Source of the DNA: Candidatus Woesearchaeota archaeon | GTDB taxonomy: Archaea; Nanobdellota; Nanobdellia; Woesearchaeales; JAHWIC01 | Length of the DNA stretch: 52,719 nt | NCBI GenBank assembly: GCA_019322805.1 | Contig: JAHWIC010000006.1 | Span: forward strand, 1-52,719 | Direction: 5' to 3' | Shown: positions 9,250 through 16,829 of the stretch, one piece after another | How the letters are laid out: each line of letters starts with the position of its first letter | How positions within the stretch are numbered: the first letter of the stretch is position 1 | Translations under genes and position numbers: made by a program | The notes under the pieces: generated by a model | Told to the model about the DNA's origin: nothing | The model's database searches: none | Seen by the model: the letters and a program-made list of their open reading frames with translations, nothing else

Positions 9250-9475
9250 GCCAACAACAATGGCGCAGATGAGGCGGGGGTCGCCCCAGTGACATGCGAG
9301 TGAGCTCGAGTGGAATGGCGAGCGAGCCTCTCGCGAGCCTCGCAAGTCACAGCGAACTCGCTCACATTTCAATGGGTGCCGAATAGCTTGCGAAGTATTG
9401 GAAACTTGAAGTTTCCAATGCATTGGAAATCTTTGATTTCCAAAGCAAGCGTCTGCCGCCTTTATTGTTGTTGGC
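9250..9475. repeat. GC-rich palindromic element 2 with 12-bp terminal inverted repeats and internal hairpins
   Basis: Perfect 12-bp terminal inverted repeats GCCAACAACAAT (9250-9261) and ATTGTTGTTGGC (9464-9475) bound a 226-bp structured segment. It contains a GGGGTCGCCCC hairpin near 9276-9286, a GC-rich palindromic cluster around 9290-9362, and two perfect 9-bp hairpins at 9397-9419 and 9423-9443. An outer GCTTGC/GCAAGC pair (9386-9391, 9445-9450) encloses those two hairpins, giving a cruciform-like fold. The terminal arms resemble those of the element at 26813-26942. It lies just downstream of the Dph2-like gene, so transcription termination is one possible role. No convincing protein or tRNA is encoded here. 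Confidence 0.7.
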
Positions 9476-9490
9476 GTAAATATTTCAGAA

Positions 9491-10135
9491 TCAGAAACTC
9501 AAATCTTCAACATTAACAATCTTCTTGCTCTCAATCCTGGGGCAGGCTGCATTAACCCATGCTTGTATAAAGGGAAAGTTTTCTAATTCAGCCTCATTAA
9601 TCATATCAGAAACAAAGATATAGCATTTCTTCTTCGACTTCTTCTTTAATTCAATTGCTTTCTTCAAGTTATACTGTCCTGGTTTTGTCGAGACTAAAAT
9701 CCCGACATTATCTGCAGAATAAAACTTCATCAAACTAACCTTTTTCTTTTTCTCATGCTCTTCAATATCCTTCTTATCAATCATAGAGAATGAATGTGTA
9801 ACAGGCATCAAAATAAACACCTCTTTCTTTGTCTTTAACGCCAAACCAATTGGATGGAACTTTCCGCTTCCAAAATACAGAAAGCAGTCAACTTTATCAG
9901 CTATGCTTTCAGCAGAGCTGAAATCACATCCAAGAACCTGGCCTTTGTACTGCTGTTTGCCTTTTCCTATGAGCACCTTTTTGTTGTGCTTTTCAAGCTG
10001 TCTCTTGATATCATCCAGATGCTCAACAAACTGCACTGTTGTAACTAAACCAATCCTTTTTGGCAGTTTATCTATTATTTTCTTATCCAGCTTAACCTTT
10101 CCTTCACATTTTGCGGGTATAAACAGTGTTTTCAT
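9491..10135 (-). CDS. Diphthamide biosynthesis Dph2-like protein lacking the N-terminal domain
   Basis: This 214-residue protein matches the second and third domains of archaeal Dph2. Recognisable motifs are RIGLVTTVQFVEHL, the second cluster cysteine in VLGCDFSSA (Cys70), GSGKFHPIGLA, VGILVSTKPGQYNLKKA and the third cysteine in VNAACPRI (Cys198). Dph2 is a radical-SAM-like Fe-S enzyme that transfers a 3-amino-3-carboxypropyl group from SAM to a histidine of translation elongation factor 2. Characterised archaeal Dph2 has three similar domains, each giving one cysteine to a 4Fe-4S cluster. This frame begins at domain 2 and has no obvious equivalent of the first, though Cys10 is nearby. A leaderless ATG lies about 25 nt from a good TATA box, so the short form seems to be the real gene product. 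Confidence 0.82.
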   Translation of the reverse strand: MKTLFIPAKCEGKVKLDKKIIDKLPKRIGLVTTVQFVEHLDDIKRQLEKHNKKVLIGKGKQQYKGQVLGCDFSSAESIADKVDCFLYFGSGKFHPIGLALKTKKEVFILMPVTHSFSMIDKKDIEEHEKKKKVSLMKFYSADNVGILVSTKPGQYNLKKAIELKKKSKKKCYIFVSDMINEAELENFPFIQAWVNAACPRIESKKIVNVEDLSF

Positions 10136-10159
10136 AATTGTAAAAGCAAATCATTAGGG

Positions 10160-10175
10160 TATAAATAGTTTTGGT
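10160..10175 (-). promoter_or_regulatory. BRE/TATA promoter of the Dph2-like gene
   Basis: On the minus strand this reads ACCAAAACTATTTATA, a purine-rich BRE-like stretch joined to a TATA box. The box lies 25-33 nt upstream of the ATG at 10135, the spacing expected for a leaderless archaeal transcript. It supports the short start of the Dph2-like protein. Confidence 0.6.
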
Positions 10176-10208
10176 TAATATTACTCGGAAATCCTGCGTA
10201 AAAAATGC

Positions 10209-10274
10209 AAAAGATTTATAAAGCCAATTCACCTATATCACTTGTATTGGTTACACTGAGCCAGTAATAACCAA
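10209..10274 (+). promoter_or_regulatory. BRE/TATA promoter and inverted repeat upstream of the subtilase-kinase operon
   Basis: The stretch CAAAAGATTTATAAAG (about 10209-10224) is a good archaeal BRE-TATA pair on the plus strand. About 25 nt downstream of it, at the expected start of transcription, is a 7-bp inverted repeat TTGGTTA/TAACCAA (10248-10254 and 10268-10274). This could be an operator or a 5' leader hairpin. If transcription starts near 10245, the leader before the ATG at 10349 would be about 100 nt, long for this window. Confidence 0.5.
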
Positions 10275-10348
10275 AAAAGAGAGTTCTAGTGCCACAGTTA
10301 CCAAACTGGGGTGAAATCGTGAGAAAACTAGGTAAAATAGAGGTAGCT

Positions 10349-13300
10349 ATGAGAATCTGCCTCAGGGAAAGTGCAGCAAAGAAGCTGATATCAATCTTCT
10401 TTGCATTAATCATTACACTATCCTCTATCCCTGCTTATTCACTTGCAACAGAAAGCGATGAAACTGACTTCAGGATTCCAATCTACCCTGTTGTTACAGC
10501 TTCTGACATAACAAATCAATTAAATGCCCAATATCAGCCACAGTCGCCTGACTCAAAAATACACAGCCAAATTAAGGATCAGATAAAACAAAGGCCAAAA
10601 GATAAGCTTAGTGTTGTTCTAAGAGTAAAGAATGATGAGCAGCTTGAGCATATTTCTAAATTAATCAGGGATAAAGGAGGCCGTATAAAGGGCAAGTACA
10701 AGATTGGTGATGTTATTGCTGCTGATGTTCCAGCTGGAGCTATCCAGAGCTTAGCAGGATATTATTCTATTGACGAAATTGCACCTGAAAGAGGATACCA
10801 GGCATTTTTGAGCGAGAGCATACCTAACCTAGGCATAGAAGCGTATGCATGGGACAATAGCATTACTGGTAATGGCATAAAAATAGCAATCCTGGATACA
10901 GGAATTGATTATAACCATGAGATGTTTGATAACACTCAAATAATATCCCAGACCTTTGTTGGTGAGCCATCTATTGATGCTAATGGCCATGGAACTCATT
11001 GTGCAGGAATAGCAGCTGGAAATGGCTTATACAAAGGAGTTGCAAAAGGGGCTTCTTTGCTTAACTCAAAGGTTCTTGATTCTAATGGAATAGGAACAAC
11101 ATCATCCATTATTGCAGGCATTAACTGGGCTGTTGAGCAAGATGCTGATATAATCTCAATGAGCTTTGGCTCGACAATCAGTGAATTTGACGGTCCTCTG
11201 GCAGCTGCAATAAGGGAAGCAATAAGCCAAAATATAATATTCATAGCTGCTTCTGGAAACTGCGGCAGTGGTTGCGGCGGATTTTATGGAGTAACTTTCC
11301 CAGGCAGCATGCAAGAGGTTATAACAGTTGGAGCTGTTGATGATAATAATGCTCATGCTTATTTCTCTTCTGGACAGAGTTTTGGAAATTACATAAAGCC
11401 TGATGTGGTTGCTTATGGTGTTAGTATAATTTCATCTTACAAAAATAATGATTACAAAACCATGAGCGGAACCTCAATGGCAACTCCATTTGTATCTGGA
11501 ATTGCTGCTTTGATGCTGGAAAAGAATTCAAGCCTTACTCCCTCAGAAATAAAGCAAAGATTAGAAACAAATGCAATTGATCTTGGCGTAGCTGGAAAGG
11601 ATACTAAATATGGTTATGGAATGCCTGATTTAAAAGAGATATTTGAAAGTAATGAAACAATAGACGAAACAGATGACTTAACAAATCTTTCTTCTACTTC
11701 ACCGACACAGACTGTTTCTGGTGTTGAACCTCAACCAGTCGATGATTTAAATGCAACTATAGAGCCGTTAAGCATGTATATAGCAGAATACCTTGCTGCC
11801 GGATGTTCTACTCAGCAAGTATGCGGTGGAACCTGCTGGGTTTGTTCAAAACCCGAAGCCCCTCATTTTAATTGTGACGAGTCAGATGGACAAGGATGGT
11901 GCTGCCCGCTTGGAGCACCGTATCTTTATGAGGGTTATTGCTATGATGACCCAACTATTTATGGCTGTAAGGTGGACTCTCCTTACTATTGCGCAAAAAC
12001 CGGTGGAGGTTGTTGGCCTGGCCCGTCATATTGTGATGTTTCTGAATCTTGTGGAGGTAGTTGGCATGCTTGTGAGGATGTAAATGATATATTCTCATGT
12101 GTTGGTGGAGAGCCTTATTGCTGTTCTGAGGACTACCCTTATTATTGTGAAGCTGATGGAGACTGCCATAGAAGTTTGTCTACATGCGATTCTGGAAGCG
12201 AGGAGGGAGATGGCGTATGTGACCCAGGAGAATGGGACCAAGAAGATGGCTGCCATCAATGCGATAATGACCAATGTGTAAGTTACGTCTGGGAAGAATG
12301 TTATGATCATGAAGAATTATGTTGCGATGGAGATAATACTGATGATAATCCGGAAACAACATTTGGCCAGTATATTTGTATGGATAATAACGAATGGGCT
12401 GTATGCGCGCCAGACCTTTATTGGTGCGGTTTTGGCTGTCATGATGAATGCGCGCAACAAGATAACTATTACTGCACTTACCAGGAGGGATTTTGGAAAT
12501 GGAGGGAATGCAACAACGGATGCTCAGGCCAAAGTTGCATAACCTCAATATGCGGCAATGGCTTATGTGAAGAGGATGAATCAACAACAAGCTGCCCTAC
12601 TGATTGTAATTCAGATATAAAGATTATTGATTTTGTTAATCCGCCAACAGAACTTACAGAAGGTCAATCAACATCCATCTCTGTCAAACTTAAAAACTTT
12701 GGAAGCGTTTATGACTCAACTAAAGTAGAGGTTGGCATAATCCCTACTGATTTCTTTATTAGAGGTTTCTCATCGACCAGTTATTCTGATATTCCTGGCT
12801 GCTGTGAGGCTAATGAATATTATGATACAAGAGAGGTTTCACTTAGTGCAGGTCAAGAGCAGATAGTCACATTTAATCCATATGCTCCTTCAAGAGACTC
12901 TTATGACCATTGCTGGGATGACTGGCCAGCATGGTCAAACTCATTCAAGATTGTAGTTGTTGCTTACACAAACTGTGGCGATGTTGATTTTGAAAAAGAG
13001 GTGCCTGTTGATGTATCAATTGACCCCTGCCCTGGCGAGTGCAGGGATTATAATGAATATTCCTGCGATGGTGATGTTATAGAGAAATGCGCATTGCAGT
13101 CTGATGGCTGCTATGAGCGTGAAAGTATCCACGTATGCAGCAGGGGAACATATTGCCAGGAAGGAAAGAGCACATGCCAGACAAGCACAAAATACACGGA
13201 TATACAGGTTGAGGATGCTGCTGATGGAAAGCTGGTTTACAAACAGCCGGGGGATTTATTAAAAATACGCCTAGATCTTAAATCTACTGAGACGATATAT

Positions 13301-15952
13301 TTAGATTACGATGTTTCTGCATTCCAGCTGCTGGACGGGGGATGCAACTTAGGCAACGTTTATATGAATTCTGACAAGGAATGCATGTTTGAAATATCCA
13401 ATGATGCTGATACAGGTACCTATCATTTTAAAATAACCGGGGGAGATGTAGAGAGGATTGGAGTGATTGATGACCCAACCTTGTTGATAATAACAAATAA
13501 AGATAAATTGAGTGAGCGGTTTGATAATGATATAGGTGTAAGTGATCTACTTGAACAAGCCTATGAAACTGCTTCTAAGGGAGAGAGGGGTATTGTTTAT
13601 GACTTGGGCATCGAATTAGGCGGGCACCCCTGGGAAGATTATCAAAATGATTACAGGGAGGATCCATTAACCCCCGAAATGAATGATAACTCTTATTCAT
13701 TACAAATCGGGCAGTTTATCAGAGAGAAATGCAAAACATGCGACAACATCATAATCCTTGGTGATGATTTTGTAGTGCCCCATTACAGAAGGGATATTGC
13801 TAACTATGAAGGCTGGTGGTTGTTTGAGGAGCTTGTAAAAGATAAGGTATATTCGGATATACCTTACATTATAGACACAAAACCAACATTTTCCAATTTA
13901 GATGAGTTCTTTGATGACGAAAAGGTGGCATTTGTAGTGCCTGACAGTCTTGACCCTACCACAAGAAATAAGGTAGAGCTACTAAAAGCTTCATTGGTAG
14001 ATAAGTTCAGGAATAAGAATTCAAACCTATTGTCAGTAAATCAAATACAAGAAAAAAGCTCTTCGCAGGTAGGGTGCAACTCTTTCGATGATTTAGAAGA
14101 GCGCACTTTAATAATCATAGGTACTGAAGAAACCAATAATGCTGTCGCATGCTTGCCATTCGTGAGCGAGTTTGAGAATACCATAAGTTTAGAAAGAAAC
14201 GTTTGGAGTGATGGTGAAATAGCTATCATTTTGAGGGGGAATGTGGATTCTATAACTGCTTTTGATGATTTATTGACCCATAACTTCCCAGATAATCTGC
14301 TTGACGCAAGTATAATCTATATACAGCAAGGTATTCGTGCAGTGATTGATGAAACACAAGACTTTCTTTGTCCGCATGTCAATGACCCTTCCGACGGTTT
14401 CTTTAAGGGATTAGGGCTAGGAGAATGTAATGACTTTTTGACTGGTTGTCAGGCAGGCGATGTAGTTAGCGGAGTGCTTGTGTATGGAGATATCAGGGAT
14501 GCAGGTTACTATTGTCTAGGCATTTGTGGCAGGGAAGGCAGCATAGTATGCGGCTTTGCTGCATTCGGGGTAATTTCAACTTTTAGTGGACCAGGGGACT
14601 TAGGAGTCACTTTAGTTAAACAAGTAGGTAAAAAAGGAGGACCTGAGCTAGTTGAGGCAATCGTCAGAATATTTGGGAAACAAGGTGATGATGTAGCTGG
14701 GAAAGTAATCAAGGAATTTCCACTGGACGAGATTGCTGCAAAATTACTTAGTAAGAACATTGATGAAGTAAAATTCAAGGACATTAAAAAAGTATACTCA
14801 TTCATATTAAAGAATGCAGATATCATCAAAAAAAATTCTAAAAGGATAATAAAAGAATTGGGCGGCGATGAAAGTATTATAAAAATAATGCTAAAAACCG
14901 ATATTGGTGCAAATGCACTTCTAAAATGGGGTCCAGATGCACAAAAGGGGCTTTACAAAGTATTTAATAAACAGGGAAAAGAATTTGCAGAGGAATTATT
15001 GCAGCAAAACCCCAAAGCATTCCACGCTTTAACAGAGTATTTAGGCCGATACCCCGGGGACATTAATCCAAGTATGGGGCGTCAACTTAGGGATTTTGTT
15101 GATAACTTTGATTATTATGATTGGGTTAAGGCAGGAGGCTATAAGAACATAGATAGTGCTAGCTTAGTTGTTTCTGAAGTAACAGGCGAGATACCTGAAG
15201 AAGCTGGAGGCATTTTATTCGGCATTGGTAAAACACCAGACGGCAAAACATGGCTTGTTAAAGGTGAAGCTGTGGAGTCAGCCCTTGTCAGGCAGCAAAA
15301 TCTGAATGATTTAGCAGCCTATAGGGTGGATAAGATACTGGACAAACAAAATCCACTGGTACGCATTGCAGAGGCTCATGAACTTCCAAATGTAAAGATG
15401 TGGGGGGATTCTGGACCTTCCACAGGCCCGGAACTAAATGCATTCGTTGTAGAATGGGTTGAAGGCGCCTCTTTTGAGAAACTTGGTGGCAGAATAACAA
15501 AGTTACAAAAAATGGCTGTTCAGGAAAGATTCTTGAGGGATTTCTGGATGGGAAATTTTGGAAGGCATTCACACGATTTCATGATTACACCTAAAGGAAA
15601 GGTCTTTTTTTATGATAATGGTTATTCTTTAAGCGTTATACCTGGCTTTTTAGACGAGTCTGTTAGTTTTGAATCTCTATTTAGCCATAAATACTTAGAT
15701 CCTGCTGGAAGAGGAAAGATAGCAGTATTTGAACAAAATGACATATACAAAGAACTAAGAGAAATATTTGACAAACAGGGAAGTAAGGAGATAAAAGAGA
15801 TATTACATCCTGAAGCAGAAAGAATAGCAAGGATTACCAGAGAAGAATTAGAAGCTGCTTTCGAAGAGGCTGGTGTAGACAATTCTGATGAAATTATAAA
15901 TCATCTAATTAGGAGGAGGGATGAAATAAAAATATTGTTTGGTATCTCGTGA
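10349..15952 (+). CDS. Giant secreted S8 subtilase with C25-like, S-layer-like and C-terminal PI3/4-kinase-like domains
   Basis: I chose the ATG at 10349 (GAGGT 4 nt upstream), giving 1867 residues with a clean signal peptide (LISIFFALIITLSSIPAYS). GTG at 10319 and 10289 are in-frame alternatives. The S8 domain is intact: Asp183 (AILDTGID), His214 (GHGTHCAG), Asn304 and Ser376 (SGTSMATPFVSG). A cysteine-rich region spans about 480-760, then a CARDB-like domain and another Cys-rich knot (PGECRDYNEYSC). Residues 1080-1200 resemble the N-terminal half of gingipain-type C25 peptidases (IIILGDDFVVPHY, VYSDIPY). Residues 1252-1309 resemble an archaeal S-layer segment (LIIIGTEETNN). A hydrophobic Gly-rich stretch (1367-1427) precedes a C-terminal domain (1610-1867) like PI3/4-type kinases: Lys1638 (TWLVKG), GNFGRHSHDF (1735-1744) and Asp1756 (FFYDNG). 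The expected catalytic Asp of DRHxxN is Gly1738 here. First gene of a four-gene operon. Confidence 0.85.
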   Translation: MRICLRESAAKKLISIFFALIITLSSIPAYSLATESDETDFRIPIYPVVTASDITNQLNAQYQPQSPDSKIHSQIKDQIKQRPKDKLSVVLRVKNDEQLEHISKLIRDKGGRIKGKYKIGDVIAADVPAGAIQSLAGYYSIDEIAPERGYQAFLSESIPNLGIEAYAWDNSITGNGIKIAILDTGIDYNHEMFDNTQIISQTFVGEPSIDANGHGTHCAGIAAGNGLYKGVAKGASLLNSKVLDSNGIGTTSSIIAGINWAVEQDADIISMSFGSTISEFDGPLAAAIREAISQNIIFIAASGNCGSGCGGFYGVTFPGSMQEVITVGAVDDNNAHAYFSSGQSFGNYIKPDVVAYGVSIISSYKNNDYKTMSGTSMATPFVSGIAALMLEKNSSLTPSEIKQRLETNAIDLGVAGKDTKYGYGMPDLKEIFESNETIDETDDLTNLSSTSPTQTVSGVEPQPVDDLNATIEPLSMYIAEYLAAGCSTQQVCGGTCWVCSKPEAPHFNCDESDGQGWCCPLGAPYLYEGYCYDDPTIYGCKVDSPYYCAKTGGGCWPGPSYCDVSESCGGSWHACEDVNDIFSCVGGEPYCCSEDYPYYCEADGDCHRSLSTCDSGSEEGDGVCDPGEWDQEDGCHQCDNDQCVSYVWEECYDHEELCCDGDNTDDNPETTFGQYICMDNNEWAVCAPDLYWCGFGCHDECAQQDNYYCTYQEGFWKWRECNNGCSGQSCITSICGNGLCEEDESTTSCPTDCNSDIKIIDFVNPPTELTEGQSTSISVKLKNFGSVYDSTKVEVGIIPTDFFIRGFSSTSYSDIPGCCEANEYYDTREVSLSAGQEQIVTFNPYAPSRDSYDHCWDDWPAWSNSFKIVVVAYTNCGDVDFEKEVPVDVSIDPCPGECRDYNEYSCDGDVIEKCALQSDGCYERESIHVCSRGTYCQEGKSTCQTSTKYTDIQVEDAADGKLVYKQPGDLLKIRLDLKSTETIYLDYDVSAFQLLDGGCNLGNVYMNSDKECMFEISNDADTGTYHFKITGGDVERIGVIDDPTLLIITNKDKLSERFDNDIGVSDLLEQAYETASKGERGIVYDLGIELGGHPWEDYQNDYREDPLTPEMNDNSYSLQIGQFIREKCKTCDNIIILGDDFVVPHYRRDIANYEGWWLFEELVKDKVYSDIPYIIDTKPTFSNLDEFFDDEKVAFVVPDSLDPTTRNKVELLKASLVDKFRNKNSNLLSVNQIQEKSSSQVGCNSFDDLEERTLIIIGTEETNNAVACLPFVSEFENTISLERNVWSDGEIAIILRGNVDSITAFDDLLTHNFPDNLLDASIIYIQQGIRAVIDETQDFLCPHVNDPSDGFFKGLGLGECNDFLTGCQAGDVVSGVLVYGDIRDAGYYCLGICGREGSIVCGFAAFGVISTFSGPGDLGVTLVKQVGKKGGPELVEAIVRIFGKQGDDVAGKVIKEFPLDEIAAKLLSKNIDEVKFKDIKKVYSFILKNADIIKKNSKRIIKELGGDESIIKIMLKTDIGANALLKWGPDAQKGLYKVFNKQGKEFAEELLQQNPKAFHALTEYLGRYPGDINPSMGRQLRDFVDNFDYYDWVKAGGYKNIDSASLVVSEVTGEIPEEAGGILFGIGKTPDGKTWLVKGEAVESALVRQQNLNDLAAYRVDKILDKQNPLVRIAEAHELPNVKMWGDSGPSTGPELNAFVVEWVEGASFEKLGGRITKLQKMAVQERFLRDFWMGNFGRHSHDFMITPKGKVFFYDNGYSLSVIPGFLDESVSFESLFSHKYLDPAGRGKIAVFEQNDIYKELREIFDKQGSKEIKEILHPEAERIARITREELEAAFEEAGVDNSDEIINHLIRRRDEIKILFGIS

Positions 15953-15953
15953 A

Positions 15954-16829
15954 ATGGAAACCTTTAATCGTATAAAGGATATAGAAACATCAGGTATAAG
16001 TAATAGAGGGACATTTAGAAAGAATATCTCTTTCCTAGCTGATTGTTTCCTTTTCGGTGATTCTAGGACAATACAGAATTACGCTTTAGAGAAGTTATTA
16101 AAGTACGAATGGGATAAAGAAAAAATTGAGTTTCTAAAAGGATTATTGGAGAAGAAAACTAAGCAGCGTTTAATTTATTTCAGACAGAGTAAGGAATCAG
16201 TTATTCAGGATTTAATCTGGTTAGCCTCCCAAAAAAAGCGTACTGAAGGGTTTTATAGGAGGCTGATTGCATTGAGGCATGATTCTTGCGGGGAAATGGT
16301 TAGTCCTCTACTCATTGATAATAAGTTTCTTCGTAATTGGTTGGATATTTGTTATATAAGAGAAAGAGACAGGAAAAAATTATACCGCTTAGGAGATGTT
16401 AATAAAGAAGAAAGATTGAAAATTATTAGGGAGCTAATAAAGAATGGCACAACATCAAAAGCAAGAGAGTTGGCTATAAAAATATTGGTATATAATTACT
16501 CATTTAAGGTTTACTATAAAATATTAATAGATGCTCTCTTATTCAACAGCTCACGATCTGCTCAAATGGGAGCACTGTCCCAAATAGAAGAGATAACCCG
16601 TACTGATGTATTTGGGCTTTCCTTATCCAATATTGAGGAAATAAACAAGTACATTATGAAGAGAATCGGTCAGTGTAAACCGAACATTAAAGGAGAGCCA
16701 ATTTCTTTTGCTAAATCCTTAAACCGCATTCTGATAAGCATGCTTACTAATATAAATTTGGATAAAGAAGGTTGGGATGAATTTGACAGATTAAGGAGTA
16801 GTCGTCTAAAAGGAGGCAAGGGAACTTGA
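15954..16829 (+). CDS. Cytosolic all-helical protein of unknown function, coupled to the subtilase-kinase gene
   Basis: I do not recognise this 291-residue protein. It has no signal peptide or membrane segment and is very rich in Lys, Arg, Leu, Ile and Glu, with amphipathic helices in a HEAT/ARM-like rhythm (for example EERLKIIRELIKNGTTSKAR, then LAIKILVYNYS). The ATG at 15954 starts 1 nt after the upstream TGA, which fits termination-reinitiation; an in-frame TTG at 15939 is an alternative. Its end overlaps the next TTG start by 4 nt. All its operon neighbours are exported giants, so a small cytosolic protein here is conspicuous. One reading is an immunity or silencing partner of the kinase-like domain encoded immediately upstream (inference). 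An assembly chaperone is another. Confidence 0.8.
   Translation: METFNRIKDIETSGISNRGTFRKNISFLADCFLFGDSRTIQNYALEKLLKYEWDKEKIEFLKGLLEKKTKQRLIYFRQSKESVIQDLIWLASQKKRTEGFYRRLIALRHDSCGEMVSPLLIDNKFLRNWLDICYIRERDRKKLYRLGDVNKEERLKIIRELIKNGTTSKARELAIKILVYNYSFKVYYKILIDALLFNSSRSAQMGALSQIEEITRTDVFGLSLSNIEEINKYIMKRIGQCKPNIKGEPISFAKSLNRILISMLTNINLDKEGWDEFDRLRSSRLKGGKGT

Noticed and set aside
9115..9423. Minus-strand open frame of about 100 codons through the GC-rich intergenic region
   Set aside because: It is made of the palindromic elements themselves, its composition is unlike neighbouring genes, and it shows no recognisable domain.
9250..9475. Possible tRNA or other structured RNA gene
   Set aside because: No acceptor/T-loop pattern or known RNA consensus could be found; the inverted repeats and hairpins explain the structure better.
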